In this document: positions 1 to 12,641 of the stretch, one piece after another
How the letters are laid out: each line of letters begins with the position of its first letter
Position numbering within the stretch: position 1 is the first letter of the stretch
Origin: Saccoglossus kowalevskii
Taxonomy: Eukaryota > Hemichordata > Enteropneusta > Harrimaniidae
Reading direction: 5' to 3'
Assembly (NCBI RefSeq): GCF_000003605.2
Contig: NW_003116946.1
Location: 881,130-933,420, forward strand
DNA: 52,291 nt
The notes under the pieces: generated by a model
Database searches by the model: none
What the model was told of the DNA's origin: nothing
The model's input: the letters and a program-made list of their open reading frames with translations, nothing else
Position numbers and translations under genes: made by a program

Positions 1-175
1 TTGACCTTGTAGTTTATGTTATTGTACATGGATTTAATGATTTCATAGAAATGATCATTTATTCCTCAATTTTGTAATTTTAGGAATAATGCTTTCCTCC
101 AGACGCTGTCGAAAGCTTTTCTAAAATCTATAAAACATGAGTACATGCGTTTTGGTTTATCAGAATGTTTTCCTT
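1..175 (-). mobile_element. Truncated non-LTR retrotransposon (LINE), reverse-transcriptase domain fragment
   Basis: The minus strand of 93-137 translates to CFIDFRKAFDSVWRK, the first catalytic-aspartate block of LINE-type reverse transcriptases (RVT_1). It continues in frame toward position 1 with a match to the usual GI-(N/G)-x-x-FY-x-I-IKSMY block. An in-frame TGA at 66-68 sits where the family has a coding codon, so this copy is dead. Homology is lost above about 175, and the element runs off the window edge below position 1. The family is judged from motif memory; the clade (CR1-, RTE- or L2-like) is not resolved. Confidence 0.82.
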
Positions 176-1439
176 GACTGCTTTACAATGGCAGAGTCGA
201 ATAGTTTCACTCCCACTGGGAAATCTGCATTTTTGCTTGAATGACAACTAATTAAGCACATTTTCCAGACCGGCGAAAGAGTATGCAACAGCCAATTTTA
301 ACAGCCTGTCACATGATTTTACTTTGAATGTCAACATGAAAAGAGGCTAGTCCATTCTACGCAGGAGTAATTGGGAGTAGAATATGTGAGGGATAGTATC
401 AACAGAGATGTGCATAGTGAAAAATAACATATATCCTTTTTTTGCATCGCTGAGCATTTCTGGTTTAGTATACTGGTTTGAAAATGTTGAACTTGCATGA
501 TTTGCTATGTTTTTTTTTACTGAAACTCCTCTATTGATCGAATCCCGGGTTTGAACATGGTTAGTTAGTACCTGCCATGGTTTGAAGGAGAACGACACAC
601 CACGTGATTCGTTTAAATACAATGGTGAAGGCAAACATGCTGTGCTACTGTGGTACTCCACTGACGGGATGACTTATGTGGACAGCAGTCGTCGCTGAGC
701 TGCACGCTACAACTTCGTTTGTGATTTGCTTGCTAGCCATGGATTAAATTAATCTTGATTACCAGTTAAAATGTTGCTCATTTGGCGTTGGTAATCTTTA
801 TTTGGAACTGGGTAACGTCGCAACGTCACCAGCAGAAACCTCCTGATACTTTGATGTTGATGGTCGCGCCTCAATGGTAATCGCTAATTTTACTGTGGGT
901 GGATCTTCCAAGAGCCCTTCAGGATTTATAAAACTCAGTCAACATACATCAAGTTCTCTCAATCGTAGTATTCCATGTGATGTACACCTAATATGCCAAA
1001 AATGTTGCTGAACGACTTGAACTGGATAAAATTGGCAGACGAAAATGTGTTTACAAAATAAAAATAGTTTGGTTGCCAATGAAAACAAACCGGTAGGCTG
1101 GCTGGCGATTCGCTCCGCTCAAAACAAGCTACTAGTATATGTTATCGGCCTTTGCCGATGTAGGAAACCGGGCACCGTATACGAAGTTCGCAAAAAAACA
1201 TTTAGAAGTCACTTTATTTTATTGCTAGTACGTATTCTGCCATTAAATTTATTATTTCCAACCGTTTTGCGATAGTATTTTCTAGATTGGAGACAGCATT
1301 TACATTTCATTCAATGTTGCATTGAGATTACTTTGATACAGTGTAACAATGTCGGCGCCGGTGATCTCTTATCGGTGTGCAACGTAGCCAAAATAAAAGG
1401 CATGATCATTTGAACATTACAAGACTGGTAGGAGGTAAT
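176..1439. other. Gene-free stretch
   Basis: I see no gene here. Short open frames exist, such as the minus-strand frame at 347-661, but they show no recognisable domain and are within chance for AT-rich DNA. The part next to 175 may be more of the decayed LINE, but I cannot read it. Confidence 0.5.
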
Positions 1440-1960
1440 AAATTTGGGGCGAAAGTATTCAAAAAACAGTTTTTGGCTGTTGCCATGGTAGCTGTGGGCC
1501 AGGATTGTTTTTTCCAATTAGTGACGGTACGACCTGCTTGTCAAGTATGAACAAAATTACGTTGAGGTCAATTTTCTCGGTAATGAAAATAGACATAAAA
1601 AACAGTAAATTGTTGCCCACATTCAAGCATACATTTAGCGCGAAGCTATCCCAAAATCAGTTTTTTGGCTGTTGTTATGGCAACGGTGGGCGAAATTATT
1701 TTCAGGTTTTTTCTAATAACTAGAGTGAATGTGTGACCTACCTGCTAAGTTTGAGCGAAATCGGCCAAGCCAAAAAAACACAGAAGAATTTATACGTGAA
1801 AACACTGGAAATCACACACATACACACAAAGGTGGTTTCAAGGGCAATCGTAGTGGAGCAGATCGCCAAAACCATGTTCATTTGCATATTGACCGTGAAA
1901 AATACCAAAAACATTATTGCATTGGTGATATGCAAATTAGTTTTAGTCAAAATAAGTGAC
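1440..1960. repeat. Diverged dispersed repeat with two internal units
   Basis: Two stretches about 195 bp apart share the same text. Around 1460-1500 and again around 1652-1692 there is a CAGTTTTT(T)GGCTGTTG block, followed by an ATGG...GTGGGC block. Downstream is a phrase with CTACCTGCTAAGTTTGAGC. The unit looks like a decayed multicopy repeat. The short open frames on both strands (1505-1980) are by-products. Confidence 0.45.
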
Positions 1961-2983
1961 TGACTGTCTAGGAGTTCCATTACTGTTGTTCAAATTTCAT
2001 TTCACTCGGCAAGTATATTCATGTACCCAAGGGTAAAATATCGTACTTCTAAATACTGTTTATTTCTCATGTAATAATTTGGAATACATTTTCAATTTTC
2101 CCGCTAAAATAAATTCCAGTGAAAATTTCCCTCATACTCTATCGAGACTTGACACAGCACAGTGAAAATTGGATTCACACGTAATGCTTGAAAACGTTTC
2201 ATTGAAAATACATTTTAAGTGAAATTTTATGTGACTTCATGAGAGTTGGAAATGAACAAATTATATGAAATCCAACCTTACCACTCCATACACAATGTAA
2301 ACTACACCCCCAAAACATCCTTTCACCAGTGTATTCTATTTGACTTCAGGAGAAATTGAAATAAACAAATTATATGACAACGAACTTAATTATAAATTTA
2401 GCCTCTAGTTCAGCACTGATTAAATAAACTACCTCGTCTTTATGCCAACTTGAAGTTATTCTATGCCTACATCAGTGACTTCGAAATCTATGTTCCAATC
2501 TCAGGAATTTCACTTGCTATTAATTGCATGGGAGTGCCAGTCTTTTATTTTCTATTGTAATGTCAATTTCTTGCGATTACTGGGAACATGAAGCTGTAAC
2601 CACAGACCGTCTAGGTAAAACCTGGTGTAAGCACCGGTTTAGGCAGTCTTAAACTATGCATGTGAAGCCAGCTGAGAGATATATCCAATCCTATAGATTT
2701 CTCATTGTTTGGTAACTATTTGCTGCAAATGCAACAAAAATCAATATAAAAATATTACCCACACAGCATTCTACAGGTTACTCGTAGCATATAGAATTAA
2801 GCCGATTAACATCTTAAATAACAGGCGTTGCCAGTCTGTTTAATAGTTGTCTGAGGACTTTCATGCCGCAATTAGGATTAGCTTGACGTGCTCAAAATAT
2901 GTGTAGTATTCGTTAATTTAGACACAAAATACGGTCAAATAGCGGTCACATGTGTTGTTACATGTGCGTTGATGACGACGATA
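1961..2983. other. Gene-free stretch
   Basis: AT-rich sequence without a convincing coding frame, RNA gene or repeat array. A weak imperfect inverted repeat lies near 2603-2650, which I do not interpret. Confidence 0.45.
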
Positions 2984-2987
2984 TAAC

Positions 2988-3636
2988 TATCAGGGGGGAA
3001 TTCTTCTCCATGGGGTTCTCCACACGTGCCAGAGGGGAATCTCGTCTCGTCTCTCTATCGCGTCCCCTCGAGGTACGGGATCGGGAAAGTCACTTAAGCT
3101 TTACAGTCAAATAGACGCTCACAACGAAATACGTTTCAACTCTCGTCTTAGTCGATCTGTCGAGCACTCTATAAGACAGCGCCCTGGGGAAAAGTCCCCA
3201 AGACTATCGCAAGGCTGGCCCAAGACTCTTTTAGACTGCGTCAAGGCTCGCCCCAAGTCTCTCCAGGGCTTCGTCTGTTCTGCTGTACTCCCCAAGACCA
3301 ACTAAAACAACTTTATTCATTTTCAAAACTCTAACCAATTACAAAACAGTAAAAAGACTCTAGGACGTAACCTTCAATCATAAAGCCTATCACACTAAGT
3401 ACTGAATACGTCATATCTTTTGATTAATCGTTCACTACATTAATAACTACGGATACCAACTGTCAGAAATCGTAGTCAGAATAGCGACGGCTATCTCGTA
3501 ATTAGTTCCAAATCACTGAGCCAAGTTCCGTCCAAAACTTCAAATAGGCCTAAACGATGACAGACATAACACAGCAATTCGCTCGTAATCAGCTAATTAG
3601 GTCGGTCAACAGATACGCGAAAACAAATTCATGACA
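2988..3636 (-). mobile_element. Solo-LTR-like element, copy 1
   Basis: A 649-bp element matching the copies at 11975-12637, 27977-28630 and 48039-49197. Read on the minus strand it starts TGTCATGAATTTG and ends CCCCCCTGATA. It is flanked by the 4-bp direct repeat TAAC (2984-2987 and 3637-3640). A poly(A) signal AATAAA lies on the minus strand at 3312-3317 inside it. Size, TG start, small target duplication and internal poly(A) signal fit a solo LTR of a Ty3/Gypsy-type retrotransposon. No internal coding region is present. A non-autonomous DNA element is the alternative, since the 3' end is TA rather than the usual CA. Confidence 0.7.
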
Positions 3637-3640
3637 TAAC

Positions 3641-5278
3641 GTCCACTCGGAGGTATCGCCTATACACATCGATAACATGATCTTTTCACGGTAAAAGGAT
3701 TCAATTCACCTTAGCTTCACCGCTGGCACAATTGTTGATTGCGTATAATTAAACACCTGTTATGGACAACGGCAAGCAGACACAATATCGGTGAAACAAA
3801 TTCTTATGTAACACTTGCCATTCAGTTGCGAATACATTTGTTTTGTTTTCAGCGCTATATTATTTTCCTTTGTCGACGTCAACATTTTTCATTTATATCA
3901 AATTGGCACAAATATACCAAACATCCAAGCTGCAACGCAACTAGTTTATCATTAGAAATTCAGATTTTAAAATAAATATTTTGTCTATGCACTATTAGCT
4001 TCGCCGTGAGTGGGTTTCGTATCGGGTGGGTTTCGCGGGAAGTAGGGCTTTGTTCAGTAACTGGTTCTTTCATCGTTGTTGAGAATTAAAGTTTTACGTT
4101 TCTTTAACAACTTGTGCTATTCTAGGAATACCATCTTTAGAAGCTATTAATTTGTCATCGTGATTTGTTCAGTTGCTCTGGCAGGAGTTCCAAAATAAGA
4201 CTCATCCTCTGATAATGCCCCCAGTTTCAAAGACAAATAAACATTATCATTACGATCTTATTGGTGTTGCAAAGCATAGTTGAATATGGTTTATTGAAAC
4301 TTTAATTAATAATCTCCGTTTTCTAATATAGATAAACTATAGTACTGGTACGTAACGAATGTATAACTCAACAATGAAATAAAGGATTTTATATATACCT
4401 GTATATATATATATATAGTCTAGGTGTGGGAGTCGATTAAAACAAAAGTGCTCAATACAAAGTATATGTAGAGCGAATAAATGCGTTAATAGAGGAATTA
4501 ATACACAACTACATGAATATTGAAACTCGACAGCACTGTTTCGTAAGGTACAAATACCTCACTCATCAGGAGATTTATGTTAAAGCTCAAGCAAAAAAGA
4601 CTGTTTCGAGTCGTGGTGTGAAATGGAGGTATATACCATTGGAAATCAATCGATTTGTAGGTGTCACAATAAGCGAGGTAGCAAATCGTTTTTATGGAAC
4701 GTCATTTTTGTTTGATTACCTAACGTTTTTAGATTCATGTGTTGCAAGTTACAAAGCACATAATTAAGCGACCGTCCCTCAGCAAATAATGAAGCCAAGG
4801 CATTTTCGATGTCGAAATCGCAAAACTCTCCATTTTTACGCAAACTGGGAAGTTTGAATTACTAAATGAAGTACAGGACGACGAAGCTTAAATATCCAAG
4901 AACCAACACATACCAAAAATTATACCTCAAAAGTGAACATTCGTGGTGTATTTTAGGTCTAACCGGACCGGAAGTAGTAATTTTTAGTACTCTAAATATC
5001 CAAACATATTTTAGTATAAGGTAGTAACTATTAGTGGTTTCTGTAATTTTTATTATGGATTTTTTCTCAAAATTCTTCTAGAATTCAGGAGAATTCATTG
5101 GTTAATCAACTTCTAATGGTCCTGACTTGGTAACAATAAAATGATACCAAACTTTATCTGGCCATCAACAAATCCCTATCATTCTTGTCTCTTTTCAAAA
5201 GGTTACCATGGTTACGTAACAATTGAATTGGCTTGATGTTTTAATAGTTTTGCATTGTTTGCTCAATATAACCACTGT
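3641..5278. other. Gene-free stretch with a short (TA)n tract
   Basis: No supported gene. A (TA)n microsatellite lies at about 4398-4418. The open frame at 4513-4767 has no recognisable domain and ordinary AT-rich composition, so I do not call it. Confidence 0.45.
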
Positions 5279-5323
5279 GCTACACCATGGAGCTAAAAAA
5301 ATTACTTAGCTCCATGGCTACAC
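5279..5323. mobile_element. Micro-hairpin insertion with 7-bp target duplication (type A)
   Basis: A 31-bp hairpin at 5286-5316 has 11-bp perfect arms, CATGGAGCTAA and TTAGCTCCATG, around a 9-base loop. It is flanked by the exact 7-bp direct repeat GCTACAC at 5279-5285 and 5317-5323. The repeat does not extend by a base on either side. It has the same architecture as 9231-9272, 20160-20201 and 21446-21472 (CA...TG ends, 7-bp repeat) but different interior sequence. Confidence 0.6.
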
Positions 5324-7259
5324 ACAGTATTTCAATTAGAATTATATTTATGGTAGTTCGGTTGTCTTACTGAATCGTTTCTGCACAGACATCCAGGCTT
5401 ACTTTGTTAGTATAATACCAGACGCAATGCTGTCACAAGGCAAACAAACTGAAACTTTCATAACAGTGACGTATGTTTTAACTAAAAAGTAGTCAACGAA
5501 ACTATCCGTGCAAAACACTGTTCGTGTGAGTGGGCAGGGGAAATACATCATTTAATGAATGGATGGGAAAAATTGAGCGGGTTTGGGCGGGGAAAGCATT
5601 ATAATTTAACAGACGGGGATAATCTTGCGCATTTTGGTGGGATATTTTTTAAGCACATGGATAATTGAAATCATGTACACTATTACCGTAATTCCTTGGT
5701 TTTGGTTACAATCTTTCCCTTTGAAATTCAGGTGGTAAATACATTACTTGAATTACTTCTTTATTAAATAAATCTTTCCAAAAACAAAATAACAATATTT
5801 TGCGCCCTTTTCCAAAGATTATATAGCTAGAAAGTTCTTCAAGAATTGGTCAAACTGCAACATCGCACATTATCGCGTTTCAACCACCCTCTATTTCATG
5901 ATACGAAGTCATATACCATATTTTATGAAAAACCGCTGGGAATTAAGGAAAAATATCAACTCTGCGTCTGATATTCACTTTCATATTTGGCCAATCATTT
6001 GGAAGTTGAAATAAAAAAAATGATTGAAAATTGTTTTTCGAAGTAAATTATTAATTATATGGATAAATAAGAAAAAAGAACTTGTTTTTCTTGTTAAATG
6101 TTAGTGTTTGGGTTTCAAATAAAGTCAATACTTTCTAACCCAATAATTTTTCAAGGACAAACAACTTTTACGCCATGTCTTTGACCGCCATTTTTATCGG
6201 AAAAAAATCAAATGCAAATTTATACATGATATCTTGCACTATTTTCTGGTTATTTCACTATATTTTTGGACCAGTATCCTATTGCTTTTAATTTTGATCC
6301 AAGAGTTTGTTAATTTTCATACAGACTTCCTGAGGACTGTACAGGACTTGTTTGTGGATGACTACAGTTAATAGTTGTGATCCATTCAACGGCAACGGCA
6401 CCCACTCAAATGGACCGCTTATGGTTTATTCATAAAATACCGGAAGGGGGCTCTCGTTCCAAACGCTATTTTTTAGACAGGGTCAAATGGTGTTCATGAA
6501 GACTATTGAAATTTTGAAGTTGTACGTTGGGTTAAGTAGTGCTGATATTTGGAGGGGTACAAATTTGACCTACACGTAATACATTGCACAGAAGCTGTTC
6601 CTGGGACGGTACTCCCTGAATGAAGAAGAGAGCTGGTACAACCGAACAGCTTTTGAGAGCATTTTTTTCTCGCAGGAATGCAGTGCCGTTGCTGTTGACG
6701 TTGACGATTTCAAACTAACAAATGCACAGAAAAAGTTTTGCATTTTTCCTTCCAGCGAGTGGGTCGAACAACACCAACAAAAGACAACACGTAGAATTAA
6801 ACAATGAGCACCGTGACTACGACACGGAACGAATGATTAACCGAATACTATGTTCAAGTTTAACCGGTAATTTGCAGGTGGGCGAATTTGTTGTTGATGT
6901 ACATTTGTGGTTGAAACCAGAAGCGTGCAAGATGGTCGAGATTATCCACCCGACTTGTTGAGACAACTATGCTTTGTAATCTGTCTTTATTTACACAAGG
7001 TATGCATTAGACCAGATTTTAAACTTCAAAACAATTATAATATAGATGGATTTAGAAATACTCCGGATGGCGTAATGAAAAGAAAAACTGTCTGACGCAG
7101 CAGATATGAAAACAAGCAGAACCGTATATTAAGTAGAACAAGTCATTGAAAAAGACACAGTCCCTGTTAAATTATTGAAAGTTCTCTTTGTGCTCGTCAT
7201 ATTAAAGCGGAGGGGTTGTCGCGAGCGTGTCCTTGAAACTTGAGTTCCAATTGGCGTAT
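5324..7259. other. Gene-free stretch
   Basis: No domain or exon chain is recognisable. Open frames at 6722-6961 and 6907-7095 overlap in different frames and look accidental. Confidence 0.4.
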
Positions 7260-9230
7260 ACAACAGATTGTTTATTTACATCAAAACACGTGTTTCGTGT
7301 CATAGTAATATGGCCAAAAATAAAAACAGCCGTTATTCGGCCATCTTTGATCCGATTATAAAACACACTGATATGTATGATGTATGTGCCAAATACGAAT
7401 GGAAATGGTACATAAATTGTGGAAATATAGTAGTAAGGCCAAAAAGTCAGATGGCTGTCAATCGGTCATCCTGGACCAGATTTTGAAACAAATTGCCATG
7501 GACATGCATCTTAACATGTATAAAGTACATGTATGTGCCAAATTGAAATGAAAACTGACAGAGCACGTCCAAGATACCGCATAAAAAAAACAAGATGCCT
7601 GCCAGTCGACCATCTTTGATCCAATTGCGAAATAAATCGTCATGGACATGTATTCTAACATGTATAATCTATGTACGAAGTTTGAATGACAACTGACAAA
7701 GCATGTCCAAAATACAACATTTTCAAAAAAACAAGATGGCTGCCAGTCGGCCATTTTGAATCGAATCACTAAACCACTGCATGTGCATATGTTCCACATA
7801 AGGTACTAGGAACATGCAAAGAATGAACGGAATCAGTCCACAGGATTCTGAAATATGACTCTAGACAGACTGACACACGGACAGACGGACGGACGGACGG
7901 ACAGACAGACAGACAGACTTAGGAACTCACGGACGGTCGGAGACATGTATCCTAACACGTATGATCTATGTACTAAATTTGAATGTAAACTGACAAAGCA
8001 TGTCCAAAATACAACATTTTCAAAAAACAAGATGGCTGCCAGTCGGCCATCTTTGATCCAATTGTGAAATAAATCGTCATGGAAATGTATCCTAACATGT
8101 ATAATCTATGTACCAAGTTTGAATGAAAACAGACAAAGCATGTCCAAAATACAACATTTTCAAAAAACAAGATGGCTGCCAGTCGGCCATCTTTGATCCA
8201 ATTGTAAAATAAATCGTCATGGACATGTATCCTAACATGTATAATCTATGTACTAAGTTTGAATGAAAACTGACAAAGCATGTCCAAAATACAACATTTT
8301 CAAAAAACAAGATGGCTGCCAGTCGGTCACTTTGAATCAAATCGCTAAACCACTGCATGTGCATATGTCCCACATAAGGTACTAGACACATGCAAAGAAT
8401 AAACAGAATCGGTCCCCAGGATTCTGAAATATGACTCTAGACAGACTGACACACGGACGGACGGACGGACGGACAGACAGAGAGACTCAGGAACTCACAG
8501 ATGGTCGGAGACATGTATCCTAACATGTATGATCTATGTACTAAATTTGAATGTAAACTGACAAAGCATGTCCAAAATACAACATTTTCAAAAAACAAGA
8601 TGGCTGCCAGTCGGCCATCTTTGATCCAATTGTGAAATAAATCATCATGGACATGTATCCTAACATGTATAATCTATGTACCAAGTGTGAATGAAAACTG
8701 ACAAAAGCATGTCCAAAATACAACATTTTCAAAAAACAAGATTTCTGCCAGTCGGCCATCTTTGATCCAATTGCGAAATATATCATCATGGACATGTATC
8801 CTAACATGTATAATCTATGTACCAAGTGTGAATGAAAACTGACAAAAGCATGTCCAAAATACAACATTTTCAAAAAACAAGATGGCTGCCAGTCGGCCAT
8901 CTTTGATCCAATTGTGAAGTAAATCATCATGGACATGTATCCTAACATGTATAATCTATGTACCAAGTGTGAATGAAAACTAACAAAGCATGTCCAAAAT
9001 ACAACATTTTCAAAAAACAAGATGGCTGCCAGTCGGCCATCTTTGATCCAATTGTGAAATAAATCATCATGGACATGTATCCTAACATGTATAATCTATG
9101 TACCAAGTTTGAATGAAAACTGACGAAGCATGTCTAAAATACAACATTTTCAAGAAACAAGATGGCTGCCAGTCGGCCATTTTGAATCGAATCGCTAAAC
9201 CACTGCATGTGCATATGTCCCACATAAAGT

Positions 9231-9272
9231 ACTAGGCCACAGTCCCTCTATCTAGAGGGACTGTGACTAGGC
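9231..9272. mobile_element. 28-bp palindromic micro-insertion with 7-bp target duplication (type B)
   Basis: A perfect palindromic insert at 9238-9265 has left arm CACAGTCCCTCTA, spacer TC, and a right arm that is the exact reverse complement. It is flanked by ACTAGGC at 9231-9237 and 9266-9272. Two sister copies of the surrounding satellite module (near 7801 and 8378) lack it and read straight through from GTACTAG to ACATGCAAAG, giving built-in empty sites. A diverged copy of the same 28-mer is at 20167-20194. Confidence 0.75.
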
Positions 9273-9402
9273 ACATGCAAAGAATGAACAGAATCGGTCG
9301 AAGGGATTCTGAGATATGACTCCGGACGGACGCACGGACGCACAGACGCACGGACGCACGGACGCACAGACTCACGGACGCACGGACGGAGACCGAATTA
9401 TA

Positions 9403-9436
9403 AGTCCCCGTTTTCGGACTTCGTCCGAACGGGGAC
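9403..9436. other. Terminal hairpin of the satellite module
   Basis: AGTCCCCGTT and AACGGGGACT form the outer arms, and TCGGAC/GTCCGA the inner arms, around TTC. This gives a strong stem with two unpaired bases on the left side. It lies exactly at the right end of the array, after the GCACGGAC tract. Confidence 0.7.
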
Positions 9437-11970
9437 TAATAATGAATTAAAGGCCGGACAATTGTTGGACGAGAAAAGTGGACATATTTTTTCTGATTAC
9501 ACTGGAATGTGTGTTTGGAACCCACAGTCATATTAAACGTTTTGAGGTTGAATGAGGTTGTATCAGCTTGCAGCCTTGTATTTGAGATATTCTAACCTAC
9601 ACATAAGATGGCAAGTGTATTTCTTGAATAGTTGTAAAAAGAACAACATGGGGAGGGGGGGTGGCTGTAATAAGTAAAATCGTCTGGGTAGGCTTTATAT
9701 CAATCCAGTCTTACGACATACCATCCAATGACCGCTGGATCATTAAAATTCATCATTGGGTCTCCTGCTTTTTCAGCCTCTCGGCTGAGATAGTTCCGCT
9801 GTTAGCAAGGCACATTTCAATTAGAGAACTGAAGATATCACAAAATGGCATGAGGTACATATATGTATAATATCAGAACCGTCAAACTTAGAGAATTAAA
9901 GATATCATTATGAAATGAACAAATCTAAGTGAGGTCTACCGAGGTACATATACACCAAGTATCAAAGCAATCAGGCTTGTTGTAGTTTTCAAGAAGTCGA
10001 AAAAGTAAAATGTTGACACGGACGACGTCGAACACCGGACGAAGCTGAACGACAAAGTCAAAATCGGAGATAATAAACATTGTTGAGATGTAGCTACAAG
10101 GAGCTTCTGTATGTGACGCTGAACAGGGATGTTTTTATTCAAGGTGATTTTCACTTTCTTTCTTTGGTTTCAATAAAGCTTCCCCAATTAACTATTTTGA
10201 TTGGATGAATAGCTATTTATTACCAATTTTGTCAATAAGGAATATTGATACCCAAGGACGGCAAAATAAATATATAAGACATTAAAAATACCCTAAAGTA
10301 GTTGCCTGTGAGTGCATAATTTAAAATTTTGGCACATAATTGTGAATTGAAACTGACAAAATTTGTATATTTTCTATTATTTGAAAATTTGACCTCAGGC
10401 AACCAATTAGTCCTAAATGTTTTATGTATTAGCTGTTTTCACTTTATTTTTGTATATTATACATATTAATATATTTTGACTGATTATTTTTCATGAAATA
10501 CATCTCAAATAATATTCTTATTTACACTAATAAGCTGCAATATTTTGTATTAGATATATTGGGGCTGATGAACATTTTTGCGACGCATTACCCAGAAATC
10601 TAGAAAATTATATTTTTTACTATTTATTATTATTTTCTATTATTTAGAATAACATTGTCGAATTAAATCCACTTGGATATATCCGATTAAACTCAATGTT
10701 TACGATTTAAATCCAATTCAATATTGCGTCATTTACCAATATGTAGAAACCCAATTCAAATCGTCATTATTAGCACAAATGTAATTGCCAATTCATAATT
10801 CCATTTTTGAAATCAAAAAACGATTTCCTCTCCTCAAAATATCGTTTCTGCGAGTACTTTCGTGTTTCATCTATATCTATTATATGTAAAATATAAGACA
10901 TTAAAAGTAAAATGTTGACACGGACGACGTCGAACACCGGACGAAGCTGAACAAACTTCTACGATCCCCCTCTATAAATCAATATAATATGAATTCCACA
11001 ATGATCCATCTCAACTTTACATATCATACACAAACTATTCAAGCAATATAACTTCAAGCTAAATTAGATAAGTATATAATAACTTTTCTGTGAGACTGTG
11101 GCATCTGCTTTTGATGGTTCATGAATCAGTGATTTTGCAATTTTACCAAGCATCTCAGATGATTTTTTGCTTTTAAGCCATTAAATCTATTCTCACATTT
11201 TTAACAAGAAGTGGAGATTACTAACTTCTACTTGCTCACAGAAAATTAATCTTTGGATTTTCAGGGTCATGCATTTACTGCTCACACCTGTCACTCTTCT
11301 TTACTAGTTTGGAATTGTTAAATTTCACGTGACACTCAAAATTGTTTCAATGTTTCCAAAATGAATTTCAACGGGAAGACGATTGATGGCTCAGAACTGC
11401 TCGACATTTGTCAGATATGCATCATTAGTATTATTCGGATGTTATCACACTAGCTGTAACCGATGCCCTAAACAATTCACAAGTATTCGTTATTCAATTT
11501 TTAAGTAGTTTTGAACATTTTAAACTAACATTGTTTGGTATTACATGTTCAGCGAAATAGTGTGATTTATTGTATTGGCTATATATGTGATAACTGGCTG
11601 AACCGAAAGTAAACGTAAATGAAGGCATGTTTGTTTTTTTAATTATTTCTACAAACAATACACTGGTAAATATCATACTATAATGTTTTTATCAATATAT
11701 GTTATTTAATTACCGTTATTTAAAAAATGCTCAACACGAATAGAAATCAGGCTGGGTGCTTACAAAGGCAGTAGATAATACAATTTTTCAGCTAAATGAA
11801 TATTAGCTAATAATAAGGAATTTCTGTTATCATCTGAACAAATCTAATACGGGTTCACCCGGGGCACCTACATTTCAAAGCAGGGGTTAGAGTTTTCACG
11901 AAAAAGTTGATAATAGAATTTTTACCAAAACTTTAACAACGTTCACTAAAAATGAACAAATCTGATGGAG
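9437..11970. other. Gene-free stretch with a 45-bp direct repeat pair
   Basis: No gene is supported. About 45 identical bases containing GACACGGACGACGTCG occur at about 10008-10052 and again at about 10909-10953. A shared ATAAGACATTAAAA motif lies near 10276 and 10893. This suggests the edges or internal duplication of an unnamed AT-rich element. Confidence 0.5.
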
Positions 11971-11974
11971 GTTC

Positions 11975-12637
11975 TATCAGGGGGAAATTATCTTTCTCTC
12001 GGGTTCTCCACACTTGTCAGGGGGGGGAACTCGTCTCGTCTCTATTTCTCGTCTCCTTGAGGTACGGGATCGGGAAAGTCACTTTAACTTTACAGTCAAA
12101 TAAGACACACACAACGAAATACGTTTCAGCTCTCGTCTTAGTCGGTCAATCGAGCACTCTATAAGACACAGCGCCCTGGGAAAAAGTCCCCAAGACTCTC
12201 ACAAGGCTGACACAAGGCTAGCCCAAGACTGGACTGCCTCAAGGCTCGCCCCTGGACTCTCTCGGACTGCGTCTGTCGTGGAGTATTCGCCAAGACCAAC
12301 TCAAACTCTCTTTATTCATTTTCAAAACTCTAACCAATTACAAAGCAGTAAAAAGACTCTAAGGCGTAACCTTCAATCATAAAGCCAATCACACTAAGTA
12401 CTGAATACGTCATATCTTTTGATTAATCGTTCACTACATTAATAACTACGGATACCAACTGTCAGAATGAGTAGTCTAAAAAGCGGCGGCTATCTGGTAA
12501 TTAGTTCCAAATCACTGAGCCAAGTTCCGTCCAAAATTTCACAAATAGGCCTACACGATGACAGACATAACACAGCAATTCGCTAATAATCAGTTAATTA
12601 AGTCGGTTAACAGATACGCAAAAACAAATTCATGACA
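11975..12637 (-). mobile_element. Solo-LTR-like element, copy 2
   Basis: A 663-bp copy of the same family as 2988-3636, same orientation. It is flanked by the 4-bp direct repeat GTTC (11971-11974 and 12638-12641). AATAAA is present on the minus strand at 12311-12316. The open frame 11952-12164 lies inside it and is an artefact. Confidence 0.72.
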
Positions 12638-12641
12638 GTTC

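Larger units (their letters stand above)
7260..9436. repeat. Satellite/minisatellite array, about 140-bp monomer, with terminal tracts
   Basis: Monomers of 140-141 bp (for example starts near 8073, 8213; 8641, 8782, 8923, 9063) contain CATGTATCCTAACATGTAT, then AAGTTTGAATG, then CAAGATGGCTGCCAGTCGG. Monomers are strongly diverged at the left edge (7260-7620) and nearly identical in the core. Runs of monomers are closed three times by a different module (about 7745-7945, 8325-8510, 9175-9436) holding ATGTGCATATGT and a (GGAC)n/(AGAC)n or GCACGGAC tract. Long minus-strand frames across it (8541-9020 and others) simply read the repeat and are not genes. Confidence 0.9.

Noticed and set aside
7145-7181. 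CACAGTCCCTG between two ATTGAAA words, resembling half a micro-insertion
   Set aside because: The 7-bp words are not adjacent to the CA...TG segment; AT-rich coincidence is likely.
7458-9020. Several minus-strand frames up to 159 codons with repeated FWTCFVSFHS-type peptides
   Set aside because: They are read-throughs of the 140-bp satellite monomer; the peptide repeat follows the DNA repeat and has no independent signal.
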